DNA of 64,000 bases from Tuwongella immobilis (GCF_901538355.1 NZ_LR593887.1:5928920-5992919); one strand, 5' to 3'. Positions 18,097 through 31,212 are shown, counted from the first letter of the stretch. The notes: a model not told the origin generated them from the sequence alone. Numbers and translations are program-made.

Positions 18097-21000
18097 AACG
18101 TATGCCGTTGACAAGGGGTACAAGGCGTTCGCCGGCTTCAATTCGGCCACAGATTTTTGTCTGTGGAAATGGGGCAACCCGGCGAAACGATCGTTGCCGC
18201 CGTCGGATGGCTTCAATTCGGCCACAGATTTTTGTCTGTGGAAATCGCTCGAACGCGACACGCTGGAACTGAAGGCGACTGCCGCGCTTCAATTCGGCCA
18301 CAGATTTTTGTCTGTGGAAATATCTGCGATATGTCGGATACCTCGGATCATGTTGAGCATGCTTCAATTCGGCCACAGATTTTTGTCTGTGGAAATCCTC
18401 CATCCAATGCGTGACACCATCGACGGAGACTGGGCTTCAATTCGGCCACAGATTTTTGTCTGTGGAAATTATGAACCGCCGGAGCGAACCTGGAAATAGT
18501 TGAGGGCTTCAATTCGGCCACAGATTTTTGTCTGTGGAAATAGGTTATATCATCTCCGTTCGTCCTATCTCGCGGATTGCTTCAATTCGGCCACAGATTT
18601 TTGTCTGTGGAAATACGTAGTATTCGCCGCCCCGAGGGCCACGCCCCCAGGAGCTTCAATTCGGCCACAGATTTTTGTCTGTGGAAATACAATCCCCGAG
18701 TGAACCAAGATCGTGCGGCCCTCCAACAGGCTTCAATTCGGCCACAGATTTTTGTCTGTGGAAATTCTGATCTCGACTACTCGGTGGCCAACGCGGTCAT
18801 GCTTCAATTCGGCCACAGATTTTTGTCTGTGGAAATATGACCCGGTTCGACTCCGGGCGTGTGGAATGGGGAACGAGCTTCAATTCGGCCACAGATTTTT
18901 GTCTGTGGAAATGCGGCCCACTGGTGTCATGGCTATGTCGCACGATCGGGCGCTTCAATTCGGCCACAGATTTTTGTCTGTGGAAATGGTGGCACCGCAC
19001 CCGCCGCAAAACAGCCCAAGGCCGCTTCAATTCGGCCACAGATTTTTGTCTGTGGAAATTGGAAACAGTGTCAGTGTGTGGTCTTTAGCGTAGTAGGCTT
19101 CAATTCGGCCACAGATTTTTGTCTGTGGAAATGATAATCCATTTCAGCTATCGGCTGAATGGTGGTCAGCTTCAATTCGGCCACAGATTTTTGTCTGTGG
19201 AAATCTGGTCTATCGTCTCGGCACAGTCGCATCGGGTGTCACCGGCTTCAATTCGGCCACAGATTTTTGTCTGTGGAAATCGTTAGGGCCCGGAATCCAT
19301 CGGTACTTCGGCTCACCATGCTTCAATTCGGCCACAGATTTTTGTCTGTGGAAATCAGGAAGTGCCGGATTGCCCGTGCGTTGGCGGAAACGCTTCAATT
19401 CGGCCACAGATTTTTGTCTGTGGAAATGAAGCAAGCGATTCGGCCATCCGGGAAATCCAGGATCGGCTTCAATTCGGCCACAGATTTTTGTCTGTGGAAA
19501 TGCCGGGAATACCCGCTTGACGTGTTGCACAAGGCCGCCGCTTCAATTCGGCCACAGATTTTTGTCTGTGGAAATAACTGTGGTGGCGAGTATTTCCATA
19601 ACGGAAATATCGGCTTCAATTCGGCCACAGATTTTTGTCTGTGGAAATGCCACCTTTGAATGTCATTCGGAAGGCGAGCACCTGGGCTTCAATTCGGCCA
19701 CAGATTTTTGTCTGTGGAAATATGGTCACTCGACGATCTTGGAATGTCAAACTTATGAGCTTCAATTCGGCCACAGATTTTTGTCTGTGGAAATGCTGAG
19801 CTGTTCGCCCTGCTCGGCGGCAAAGGATTCGGCGCGGCTTCAATTCGGCCACAGATTTTTGTCTGTGGAAATCTGGATCTCTCGACGCAAATTCCGGCGG
19901 GTGCGGCAACGCTTCAATTCGGCCACAGATTTTTGTCTGTGGAAATGCTTTGCGTGCCTTGCTTCGACAATTCCGATTTTTCCGCTTCAATTCGGCCACA
20001 GATTTTTGTCTGTGGAAATATCGGCGGAACGGAGTACATCGTTTCCCCGATCCTGGGGCTTCAATTCGGCCACAGATTTTTGTCTGTGGAAATGAGCTTT
20101 GACCATCGATGAGCTCGGAAAATTGATCGCGCTTCAATTCGGCCACAGATTTTTGTCTGTGGAAATTTGAATTCTTGCAATTTTGCCTTGGATATTGGCT
20201 CAAGCTTCAATTCGGCCACAGATTTTTGTCTGTGGAAATGCGACTCATCGAGAGCCTTGCACGCTGCTATTTCCGGCTTCAATTCGGCCACAGATTTTTG
20301 TCTGTGGAAATTTGGTGGAACTCCGCGGCGCGTCGGCTAATACGATCGCTTCAATTCGGCCACAGATTTTTGTCTGTGGAAATGCCAATCGACTAACCCG
20401 ACGTTTTGCGGATGCGTTTGCTTCAATTCGGCCACAGATTTTTGTCTGTGGAAATGGGTATTGTTGTAATCCTTTCCCTCCCTCCAGAGTCGCTTCAATT
20501 CGGCCACAGATTTTTGTCTGTGGAAATAGCGCGGCGTCGGCAGTCCCCGCGAGGAAGCAATCTGAGGCTTCAATTCGGCCACAGATTTTTGTCTGTGGAA
20601 ATCACGATGATTAATAAATTGGACCGACGAGAAGAACTCAGCTTCAATTCGGCCACAGATTTTTGTCTGTGGAAATCCAATCGATTCTCCCGCGCCTCCC
20701 GCAGCATGGCGATGCTTCAATTCGGCCACAGATTTTTGTCTGTGGAAATAAAATCAGCCCACCAAAGTCCTGCATTTCAGTGAGGGGCTTCAATTCGGCC
20801 ACAGATTTTTGTCTGTGGAAATGATGCAAATGCTGTTTTTGCGACTGCGAGCCTATCAGCCGCTTCAATTCGGCCACAGATTTTTGTCTGTGGAAATTGG
20901 AAGACGAGATTTTCGAGGCTCAGGACCAACTCCTGCTTCAATTCGGCCACAGATTTTTGTCTGTGGAAATACCACGCGGCATCACCTGAGTGATCCGGAA

Positions 21001-24000
21001 TTTCCGGAGCTTCAATTCGGCCACAGATTTTTGTCTGTGGAAATAGCTTTTCCTGCTCGATCGCCATCAGTTCGGCCGATGTCGGGCTTCAATTCGGCCA
21101 CAGATTTTTGTCTGTGGAAATGCGAACACGCCCGCTCCCAAATCGCGGCGGACCACAACGCTTCAATTCGGCCACAGATTTTTGTCTGTGGAAATGCGGG
21201 TCAATCCGGAAGTGTGGCGGCAAGCGAAAACCAGCTTCAATTCGGCCACAGATTTTTGTCTGTGGAAATGAGTCGTTCATCAACGACTTGACCGGCGAAC
21301 TGGTGGAGCTTCAATTCGGCCACAGATTTTTGTCTGTGGAAATGCGACTTGGCAGAGTTGATCGCTGACAGCCGTGCCATAGAGCTTCAATTCGGCCACA
21401 GATTTTTGTCTGTGGAAATGAAGACAGAAGAAATGGAAGCTAGCGCTTCCTGTGCCGCTTCAATTCGGCCACAGATTTTTGTCTGTGGAAATACGAACGT
21501 GATCCGCATGGCGTCCAACGAAAAAACGGCGGTGCTTCAATTCGGCCACAGATTTTTGTCTGTGGAAATGAAGGTGAGTGCCGCCTTCAAGGGACCGGAC
21601 ATCGAGCTTCAATTCGGCCACAGATTTTTGTCTGTGGAAATGCTACAACGACCGTCCTGCTGGCATCCGGCTCATCAAGCTTCAATTCGGCCACAGATTT
21701 TTGTCTGTGGAAATTCAAAAACTGGTCGAAGATGGGCGAGTTGGTTTCCCGGCTTCAATTCGGCCACAGATTTTTGTCTGTGGAAATTCGATTGAGATTC
21801 GCGCGTTTTCCTCAGTGGTGAAGAAGCTTCAATTCGGCCACAGATTTTTGTCTGTGGAAATTCAGGTGAGAACGCACCAAGAATCATCGACGGCATCGCT
21901 TCAATTCGGCCACAGATTTTTGTCTGTGGAAATGACCAGGATTGGGCCGCTCATTGGCGAGCGATTCGATCGGCTTCAATTCGGCCACAGATTTTTGTCT
22001 GTGGAAATGCAAGCAAGCTTGGCTATGCGGCGGGCTACGAGCAGGCTTCAATTCGGCCACAGATTTTTGTCTGTGGAAATGATTCTGCCCCCGACGTGGC
22101 GCATAGTCGAGACGGTTCCGGCTTCAATTCGGCCACAGATTTTTGTCTGTGGAAATGGTTCGCCGTTATACATGGAGCAGCATTCGGGCGATTATCGCTT
22201 CAATTCGGCCACAGATTTTTGTCTGTGGAAATCGCTCATTAAGGGCGAAATGACGCTTGACGACGCCAAGGCTTCAATTCGGCCACAGATTTTTGTCTGT
22301 GGAAATGCCATATCTCAGCCCTCTCTCTCCAAAGATCGCCGCTTCAATTCGGCCACAGATTTTTGTCTGTGGAAATCCAGCGGGGGTTGCAGGTGATGCC
22401 GATTCGGCAGGGGCTTCAATTCGGCCACAGATTTTTGTCTGTGGAAATACGGATCGGTGATCGCGGAAGCCCTCGCGGATTGCTTTGAGGCTTCAATTCG
22501 GCCACAGATTTTTGTCTGTGGAAATGCGGGCCGGAAATCCAGCCGTATCCGCCAACGGTGTCACTTCAATTCGGCCACAGATTTTTGTCTGTGGAAATGA
22601 TGATGATCCGGGATCTGCTCAATTCGCTTGTCGCTGCTTCAATTCGGCCACAGATTTTTGTCTGTGGAAATCGATGTGCCAGATAGTGGTGCAAGCCCGC
22701 ATAAAGCGCAGCTTCAATTCGGCCACAGATTTTTGTCTGTGGAAATAACGACTTGTAAGTCGATTCGCTCGAACCGGCGAGCGGCTTCAATTCGGCCACA
22801 GATTTTTGTCTGTGGAAATACCGGGCCGCCTCATCCGCCTGTCGGCGAAGACCACGCCGGCTTCAATTCGGCCACAGATTTTTGTCTGTGGAAATCGCAC
22901 CGATCGTCACCAGCTTTCCGTTCGGCATTTGCGCTTCAATTCGGCCACAGATTTTTGTCTGTGGAAATGCAACCATACTTCAGGACGAAGTCCTTGGACA
23001 GCCAGCCGCTTCAATTCGGCCACAGATTTTTGTCTGTGGAAATCGGTCACGCGGTCGAACTCGTAGAGACGCTTCATCGCTTCAATTCGGCCACAGATTT
23101 TTGTCTGTGGAAATATGAATTCCGAAGACTTTCCAGAACCGGCTTATCACGCTTCAATTCGGCCACAGATTTTTGTCTGTGGAAATGCCGTCACTGCGGA
23201 CAAGATCGCAGACGGTGCCGCACTCGCTTCAATTCGGCCACAGATTTTTGTCTGTGGAAATACGTTGGTCAGATTAAGATCGCTACAATGTATATCAGCT
23301 TCAATTCGGCCACAGATTTTTGTCTGTGGAAATCAAGATTGCCAGAATGACGCGAAATTGAAGCTCTTACTGCTTCAATTCGGCCACAGATTATTGTCTG
23401 TGGAAATGGCGACGTGACAAACTGGTTGCCGTTCACCATGATCGGGCTTCAATTCGGCCACAGATTTTTGTCTGTGGAAATGCCCGCGCTAATCGGGGCA
23501 ATCCGGATACGACTTGGTCCCGCTTCAATTCGGCCACAGATTTTTGTCTGTGGAAATGCCGATAGCGTCGCCGTAGTCGCGGGCGATGCGAACGGCTTCA
23601 ATTCGGCCACAGATTTTTGTCTGTGGAAATCGTAACGGAATTACGCGATGACGTTAGCGGAACGACTGGCTTCAATTCGGCCACAGATTTTTGTCTGTGG
23701 AAATCTCGGCGAAACGACCAACTCCGGTACGAACGGATGGCGCTTCAATTCGGCCACAGATTTTTGTCTGTGGAAATCATCGATCCGGGATGGCGAGGTG
23801 TTTGCTTTCCTGTTCTTGCTTCAATTCGGCCACAGATTTTTGTCTGTGGAAATGCAGCACTCCTGGGCGGATGTGCCTGGAAATCGAAGGCTTCAATTCG
23901 GCCACAGATTTTTGTCTGTGGAAATGTTGCGCTCCGGCAGGCGGCGAAATAGTGACCGTGGTGCTTCAATTCGGCCACAGATTTTTGTCTGTGGAAATGT

Positions 24001-27000
24001 TTCGGGACTTACCCGGAAACGAGAAGCGGAACAAAGCTTCAATTCGGCCACAGATTTTTGTCTGTGGAAATATGGAGCGGGTGTTTGTGATGCAAATGGT
24101 TGTTTTTGGGCTTCAATTCGGCCACAGATTTTTGTCTGTGGAAATCCTATCTTGTTTCGGCGTGATGGGGTTCGAGGGACGGCTTCAATTCGGCCACAGA
24201 TTTTTGTCTGTGGAAATCATGTTTCGTTGTCGTGTTCGTTAGCTCTTTATGGCGGCTTCAATTCGGCCACAGATTTTTGTCTGTGGAAATTGGAACGGAA
24301 TGTCTGACGTGGCGGTCGTTGCGGCGCTTCAATTCGGCCACAGATTTTTGTCTGTGGAAATATCGGTACGGTGGTGTTGGTGGTCGGGAATTGATACAGC
24401 TTCAATTCGGCCACAGATTTTTGTCTGTGGAAATACCATGGAAACGCTACGCTTTATCGGTTCCCCGTTGGTCAGGGCTTCAATTCGGCCACAGATTTTT
24501 GTCTGTGGAAATGTGAATTGGTTTGGCGGGTGGTTTCCCGTGCGACAGCTTCAATTCGGCCACAGATTTTTGTCTGTGGAAATCTGGTTGTATGCACGGT
24601 TCAAGCATCTACACTTGCAAGGCTTCAATTCGGCCACAGATTTTTGTCTGTGGAAATGCGACAACAGGCGGGCGTTGAGCTGCCCCACATGCGTGCTTCA
24701 ATTCGGCCACAGATTTTTGTCTGTGGAAATGGCCCAGGCATAACCTTTGAGGGCCATCTGATCATCGCTTCAATTCGGCCACAGATTTTTGTCTGTGGAA
24801 ATGTCAACGGCCTGCAAAATTTCGAGTCGGAGCCGTGCCAGCTTCAATTCGGCCACAGATTTTTGTCTGTGGAAATTGGGGTTGCTCTCTCAGGTGAATC
24901 TCAATTGGTTGCTCGGCTTCAATTCGGCCACAGATTTTTGTCTGTGGAAATATGGGCCGCAGTGCATAACCGATGACCGCCTGGAAATCCCGTGCTTCAA
25001 TTCGGCCACAGATTTTTGTCTGTGGAAATTCCATCCAAACGAACGAATGAAGTGTTCGTGAATCTCATGGCTTCAATTCGGCCACAGATTTTTGTCTGTG
25101 GAAATGTGGAGCCATCATGTTCTGATGCCTGTTGAAATTACGTTGCTTCAATTCGGCCACAGATTTTTGTCTGTGGAAATATTTCAAGATCCGAGTAGCG
25201 CCACCAAACAACGGGAACGCTTCAATTCGGCCACAGATTTTTGTCTGTGGAAATCCGATCACGCTTTCATGCAAGAAACAAAGTTATACCTAGCTTCAAT
25301 TCGGCCACAGATTTTTGTCTGTGGAAATTCGATACCACATCTCACGACCAGATGGTAACGTAACAAGCTTCAATTCGGCCACAGATTTTTGTCTGTGGAA
25401 ATGGAGGCCGCCGCCAACAAGTCCGAGTGATTATCACGAGCTTCAATTCGGCCACAGATTTTTGTCTGTGGAAATTCGATGACGTAGCTCAACGGCTTGT
25501 TTGGATTTTACCGAGCTTCAATTCGGCCACAGATTTTTGTCTGTGGAAATGTCACTCGGATCAGTCGGAAGCTCGATGCCGATGAGATGCTTCAATTCGG
25601 CCACAGATTTTTGTCTGTGGAAATCCGGCTGGACTGTTCGCACGCTTCCGCATGGGTGGACGCTTCAATTCGGCCACAGATTTTTGTCTGTGGAAATGTT
25701 GTTTCCCCGCCGCTGGGCCGCTGCCAACTCTTGCTGGCTTCAATTCGGCCACAGATTTTTGTCTGTGGAAATGATACGGCGATCGTGCCATTGCCGGTTC
25801 GCGTGCCAGCCGCTTCAATTCGGCCACAGATTTTTGTCTGTGGAAATGCGATCGGCGAAAGCCGACGCAGCTCCGCAGCCAACAGCTTCAATTCGGCCAC
25901 AGATTTTTGTCTGTGGAAATGCCCGACGAACGCCGCATCGCCCGCGGAAAAAACCGAGGCTTCAATTCGGCCACAGATTTTTGTCTGTGGAAATGCAATG
26001 AGGCAAGCGAGATGCAGCAATGCAGATCCTCGCTTCAATTCGGCCACAGATTTTTGTCTGTGGAAATTGGGAGCAGTGGAGCTTAGACGAGTATCTTGAA
26101 TACCTCCGCTTCAATTCGGCCACAGATTTTTGTCTGTGGAAATATCAAGAAGTGGACTTCCGATGTCGTGAAGTTCAAGGCTTCAATTCGGCCACAGATT
26201 TTTGTCTGTGGAAATATTATACATACTTACGATTCAACGAAGAACAGTCGAAGCTTCAATTCGGCCACAGATTTTTGTCTGTGGAAATGCGATTGCGACA
26301 TCGTCATTGGTCCGTGGATCGGCGCGGCTTCAATTCGGCCACAGATTTTTGTCTGTGGAAATCATCAACGGGCAAGAGGTGATCCGATGAATGCGGACGG
26401 CTTCAATTCGGCCACAGATTTTTGTCTGTGGAAATCCCGGACGACTTCGTGCTGCACGGGTTCGAGTCGGGGCCGCTTCAATTCGGCCACAGATTTTTGT
26501 CTGTGGAAATAACGATCACCGTTCGGCCTGGGCGAGCCGCGACGATCGCTTCAATTCGGCCACAGATTTTTGTTTGTGGAAATACAATCGGGATGAGTTC
26601 GAAGTTAAGGAATAGACACAGCTTCAATTCGGCCACAGATTTTTGTCTGTGGAAATTCAAAACCTCACGGGCGGAACACGCCATGAGGCCGTCGCTTCAA
26701 TTCGGCCACAGATTTTTGTCTGTGGAAATTCCTCGGACGATCAAACTGCCGGAGCGGGACTGGTGCGCTTCAATTCGGCCACAGATTTTTGTCTGTGGAA
26801 ATTGGATAGTGTGTCAGGTGAAGACGATTTCGCCAGTAAGCTTCAATTCGGCCACAGATTTTTGTCTGTGGAAATGGCATTCGGTGAGCGCATGCGCCAC
26901 GTCCGCCACGCGGCTTCAATTCGGCCACAGATTTTTGTCTGTGGAAATCCGATTGAATCGCCGCCGCCGAAACGCCGCACGGTCAACGCTTCAATTCGGC

Positions 27001-28935
27001 CACAGATTTTTGTCTGTGGAAATCGATCAGGATCGTGCGGATATTCCGCAGATCCTCGATCGTGCTTCAATTCGGCCACAGATTTTTGTCTGTGGAAATT
27101 CCGCTTGTCGCGTCCGCTTGGTCGCGGTATTTCCCACGCGGGCTTCAATTCGGCCACAGATTTTTGTCTGTGGAAATGTGCAAATCGGTGCTTCTGCTAT
27201 CTCGAAAGTCAGCAAGCTTCAATTCGGCCACAGATTTTTGTCTGTGGAAATCATTCCCTCGACTATTGCACGAATGACAGAAGATACCGCTTCAATTCGG
27301 CCACAGATTTTTGTCTGTGGAAATATTATCTCATCGGTTGTTCATCGGTGGTTCTCAGATTGCTTCAATTCGGCCACAGATTTTTGTCTGTGGAAATAGC
27401 AATCATTCGAGCGCTTCCACGATATGACGAATCTCGCTTCAATTCGGCCACAGATTTTTGTCTGTGGAAATTCCACAACGGGAACCTGTCAGCCAATTGG
27501 TTGGTGGCTTCAATTCGGCCACAGATTTTTGTCTGTGGAAATGCCGTATCTGGTGGGCAAATTCTCTGACGATGCCCGCCGGCTTCAATTCGGCCACAGA
27601 TTTTTGTCTGTGGAAATGTGTTGGGCGACCGAATAAAAGGGCACATGACCCATGCTTCAATTCGGCCACAGATTTTTGTCTGTGGAAATGAGCGGGTGCC
27701 CACGACTACTCCGACACGATGATCAATGCTTCAATTCGGCCACAGATTTTTGTCTGTGGAAATAACACCAATGCGAATGACCTCGGTGGCAAGCGGATCA
27801 TGCTTCAATTCGGCCACAGATTTTTGTCTGTGGAAATGCCGTGATTGGCCAGCCCGCGAATGGGTTTTCATGGCTTCAATTCGGCCACAGATTTTTGTCT
27901 GTGGAAATACCATATCCCGAATCAAACAGTCGAGGCTATTTGGCATCGCTTCAATTCGGCCACAGATTTTTGTCTGTGGAAATCATATGACCGACGTATC
28001 GACCGATTTCGAGATGTCGACTGCTTCAATTCGGCCACAGATTTTTGTCTGTGGAAATCCAGGTTCTGGGGTCGTCGTGGAATCAGACGGGATGGCTTCA
28101 ATTCGGCCACAGATTTTTGTCTGTGGAAATACGATGTAGGCATCGACCATGCCAGGCTCAGCGATGCTTCAATTCGGCCACAGATTTTTGTCTGTGGAAA
28201 TAGTGTCGCACTCTGCGAATCCAGGGAGCAAAATTTGCTGCTTCAATTCGGCCACAGATTTTTGTCTGTGGAAATCGTGATGCCCGACGACCTGAATGCA
28301 GCGTCGGGCAAAGCTTCAATTCGGCCACAGATTTTTGTCTGTGGAAATGCAAAGAGACTCTCGTTTGCCAGACCCGCGAGGTGGGGCTTCAATTCGGCCA
28401 CAGATTTTTGTCTGTGGAAATTTTTTCTTCCATCGGCGTGCCTTGCGTGGTTTGCCGCAGCTTCAATTCGGCCACAGATTTTTGTCTGTGGAAATCAGCA
28501 TCAGCGATTCGAGATCGAGGCTGATTTGCTTGCTTCAATTCGGCCACAGATTTTTGTCTGTGGAAATCCGAATCATTGGAATCGATTCCGGGCAGCCAAC
28601 AACGCTTCAATTCGGCCACAGATTTTTGTCTGTGGAAATGAAACCTGTTGGCACTGGCGGAGTGATTGCATTCCGGCTTCAATTCGGCCACAGATTTTTG
28701 TCTGTGGAAATGGCATGTACACGCTCGGAAAAATCCTGGACTGCTGCGAGGCTTCAATTCGGCCACAGATTTTTGTCTGTGGAAATAGCTCTTGGATTCT
28801 CGCCCGATGCGCCTTCATCGTGTCGGCTTCAATTCGGCCACAGATTTTTGTCTGTGGAAATCCGCAGATGAGACGGAAGAGAGCAACCGCCGCATCGAGG
28901 CTTCAATTCGGCCACAGATTTTTGTCTGTGGAAAT

Positions 28936-29271
28936 CGCTCGTCTTGCAAATCGTTGGGCGATCAGGGGTTACGGACTCGGTTTCGAGCGGTCGGGGATCG
29001 ACCGTCGGATTGGAGGTGGCTCCAAGGGTGAGTCTGCGTAAGTCGTTTTGCCAAAGAGCGTTGCGATTGCGAGCGGGTACGGGGGTTTTGACGGCACGGA
29101 CTCGCTCGATGAAAGTATTTTATCCCCCATCGGAGTGGCGAACAAGCAAATTTATCGGATTTCGGAGCAGAAGAATTTGCTGGAATTCAATTCGCTGTCG
29201 CGAGTTGCGGCGATGACGAGCGGCGGTGCGGGAGGAAATCTGCTCGAAGTTCGATTCCACTTCGGAAATTC
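28936..29271 (-). promoter_or_regulatory. Probable CRISPR leader region
   Basis: The sequence beyond the well-conserved end of the array has no repeats, is ~330 bp long and carries no convincing gene, as expected of a leader. On the minus strand a weak -10-like TAAAAT lies at 29117-29122 with a poor -35 match (TTGTTC) 17 bp upstream. The promoter itself is therefore uncertain. The leader assignment rests on repeat degeneration at the opposite end and on repeat orientation. Confidence 0.5.
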
Positions 29272-29469
29272 ATGGTAAGCGATTTTTTCCGATTGTATAC
29301 TGCCCAGAAACAATCCGGAACGATCCCGGTCTGTTACCCCCTGATTGACCGCCGAGGCTCGACTACGATGGGCTATTTCAGCTCGTGGGAATTCATGCTC
29401 AGCAGTCTGCTGATCGTCGCGGAATTTGGAGCCTTGCTCTATTATCTCAAAACGCGGCCTACCGATTGA
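29272..29469 (+). CDS. Possible small single-pass membrane protein
   Basis: 65 codons from ATG 29272, or 33 from ATG 29368. The second half contains one hydrophobic stretch MLSSLLIVAEFGALLYYL followed by a basic tail. No clear ribosome-binding site at either start. It may be a real small membrane protein or chance; it sits between the putative CRISPR leader and the protease gene. Confidence 0.25.
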   Translation: MVSDFFRLYTAQKQSGTIPVCYPLIDRRGSTTMGYFSSWEFMLSSLLIVAEFGALLYYLKTRPTD

Positions 29470-29500
29470 TGCCAATCTTGCCATTCGCCCCAAACAGCAA

Positions 29501-29538
29501 CCCCTCCCCATCGGTGCGGAATTGCCGATGCGGAGGGG
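29501..29538 (-). terminator. Hairpin downstream of the HtrA-like gene
   Basis: CCCCTCC..ATCGG / CCGAT..GGAGGGG forms a GC-rich stem 26 bp past the stop of the minus-strand protease gene. No strong U-tract follows, so it is only a candidate. Confidence 0.4.
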
Positions 29539-29563
29539 CCATGATGGTCATTTTCTCAATCGA

Positions 29564-30718
29564 TCAGGGGGTGCTCTTCAGGCGAGCTTGAGCCGCCGCC
29601 CAATCCCCGATCAACACATCCACAGTCATCATTCGGCGTTCCCGCCAGACTTGCAGTCGCACGCGTTGTCCCACCGGCAAACCACTCACTAAGTTAATTA
29701 AGTGATTTTCATTGCGAATAGGCACGGTATCTAACTGCAAAATCACATCATTGGCTAACAGCCCCGCGAGAGCGGCGGGAGTTTCCGGATGGACGACTTC
29801 CACCCATGCCCCTTGGGCTTTATCCAATCCTAATTTAAATGCATCGTTGGCATCCAATGTCTGCGACAACTGCACACCCAGATAGCCACGCGACACTTGC
29901 CCCTTTTCCAACAATTGGCGGGCGACTCGCTTCACCATATTAATGGGAATCGCGAAGGCGACGCCGCTGTTGCTTCCGGATTGCGAGGCAATGGCGGTGT
30001 TAATGCCAATCACTTCCCCGCTGAGATTCACCAATGGGCCGCCCGATGATCCGGGATTGATCGCGGCATCGGTTTGCAGAAAATCCTTAATGCGGATGGT
30101 GTTCCCCAGGCTAATTTGCCCCCGTTCGCGTGCGCTGATAATCCCGTGAGTCACGGTCTGATTCAGGCCAAACGGACTGCCAAAAGCCAGCACCCAGTTG
30201 CCGACGCGCATCCGATCGCTATCCCCCAGCGTTGCCACGGCAAGATTGGGGACATCGAGTTGCAGCACAGCGACATCCGATTCGGGATCGGTCCACACCT
30301 GCACGGGTTTCACCAGGCGATCATCGGCGAGATGGACCGTGATTTGGCTGGCCGGCGCATTGCTGACCACGTGATTGTTGGTAATCACGAAGGTGCCGCG
30401 AATGCCTTCGAATTGCGTGATGACGCCCGAACCAGACTCTTCGACGGGTCGCCCAGCTTTGGCCCCTGTCGCGGTGGGCGAAGGGAGTTTGGTGGCTTCG
30501 ATGGAAACCACGGCCGGGCTAAATTGACGAGAGACCTCTTCCAGGCGTTCCGCCAAGGGGATACTTCCCGGTTGGGCATACGCCTGGGGTGGGGGTGCCA
30601 TCGGTGGGGGCGATTGGGCGATGGCTTGGGAGCCCGGCTTGTTGACGAGCAGGCTGCCGACCATCCCCCCAGCAAACGCCATTCCACCGCAAAACAGCGT
30701 AACCATAATCCGCTTCAT
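29564..30718 (-). CDS. HtrA/DegP-like periplasmic serine protease (S1C)
   Basis: 384 residues from ATG 30718 (MKRIMVTLFCGG), with GAGGGG upstream; ATG 30727 is an alternative. An N-terminal hydrophobic segment with a Gly/Ala-rich core (~5-25) is a signal or anchor, followed by a Pro/Gln-rich linker (SPPPMAPPPQAYAQP). The trypsin-like domain shows the catalytic triad: His in ITNNHVVS (~115), Asp in DPESDVAVLQLD (~148) and Ser in NPGSSGGPLVN (~225). One PDZ domain follows from ~285 (GYLGVQLSQTL, TPAALAGLLANDVILQLD). Function by family: folding and degradation of misfolded envelope proteins. It stands alone between the CRISPR leader region and the DksA-like gene. Confidence 0.93.
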   Translation of the reverse strand: MKRIMVTLFCGGMAFAGGMVGSLLVNKPGSQAIAQSPPPMAPPPQAYAQPGSIPLAERLEEVSRQFSPAVVSIEATKLPSPTATGAKAGRPVEESGSGVITQFEGIRGTFVITNNHVVSNAPASQITVHLADDRLVKPVQVWTDPESDVAVLQLDVPNLAVATLGDSDRMRVGNWVLAFGSPFGLNQTVTHGIISARERGQISLGNTIRIKDFLQTDAAINPGSSGGPLVNLSGEVIGINTAIASQSGSNSGVAFAIPINMVKRVARQLLEKGQVSRGYLGVQLSQTLDANDAFKLGLDKAQGAWVEVVHPETPAALAGLLANDVILQLDTVPIRNENHLINLVSGLPVGQRVRLQVWRERRMMTVDVLIGDWAAAQARLKSTP

Positions 30719-31152
30719 CGGTACCATTCCCCTCAAGAAAGACGGGCTACTTGCTCGAATTCCGCGTCGAGCCAGCAGTGCGACGATGCGTGCCAACAGT
30801 CCCTCGACTGGCATCACCCCGCGTGAACACTGGGGGATTCACCACAACGGTCGCGGTCGAATCTGAATCCAGTTTACGCGCAGACTTGAGGAAAAATGCA
30901 CAAAAACTACCCTCACTCCCCCGGAGATTCCCGCCCCTGCCCGATACAAAACGCAGAGTCCTCCCGCCTTCTCCAAGGATTCCTTCCGAATCTCAAAAAT
31001 GACTGAATTCCCAACGTACCTTGCAATTCCCTCGACTCGCAGCCCCACGCATCGGACCAACCACACCAGTCGAATCGCTCGCCAATTCGGGGTCAGCCCT
31101 CACGCCCCATCGCCATTGCACAAGCGAGAACGACCGCGTGGAAAAGAACGCA
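30719..31152. other. Intergenic upstream of the protease gene
   Basis: About 430 bp with no recognisable gene. It should hold the minus-strand promoter of the protease gene, but no clear hexamer pair is seen. Confidence 0.4.
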
Positions 31153-31184
31153 GCACGGCGACCCCAGTTGCGGAGTCGCCGTGC
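31153..31184 (-). terminator. Terminator of the DksA-like gene
   Basis: Perfect 10 bp inverted repeat GCACGGCGAC / GTCGCCGTGC with a 12 nt loop, starting 29 bp after the stop of the minus-strand gene. On that strand it is followed by a pyrimidine-rich TTCTTTTCC tract, fitting intrinsic termination. Confidence 0.7.
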
Positions 31185-31212
31185 CGAGAGAAGCAGAATC
31201 TGCCCCAGGTGA

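Larger units (their letters stand above)
13873..28935 (-). CRISPR. Giant CRISPR array, about 205 repeats
   Basis: Reading repeat starts one by one gives 205 repeat units (first one degenerate) and 204 spacers. The period is 70-80 bp, mean ~73.7, so spacers are 34-44 nt, mean ~37.7. The 36 nt repeat begins GCTTCAATTCGG on the plus strand and carries a perfect 7 bp stem CCACAGA / TCTGTGG around the 6 nt loop TTTTTG, then AAAT. Worn repeats cluster at the left (units 1, 2, 3 and 5), and the minus-strand repeat ends GAATTGAAGC, like the ATTGAAAS end of many repeats. Transcription is therefore likely leftward from a leader beyond 28935. No cas gene is visible anywhere in the window. Long ORFs across the array are read-through artefacts. 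Subtype cannot be assigned from the repeat alone; a type I or III system is likeliest. Confidence 0.98.

Noticed and set aside
13873-28935. Array as a tandem repeat of protein-coding origin or a satellite
   Set aside because: Units share a fixed 36 bp block while the intervening 34-44 nt are unique, with only two exact duplicates noticed. That is the CRISPR pattern.
13900-29041. Long frames across the CRISPR array with repeated RPQIFVCGN, FGHRFLSVE or FHRQKSVAEL peptides, up to ~400 residues
   Set aside because: They are the three-frame translations of the 36 bp repeat on both strands. They start and stop with spacer content and have no ribosome-binding sites.
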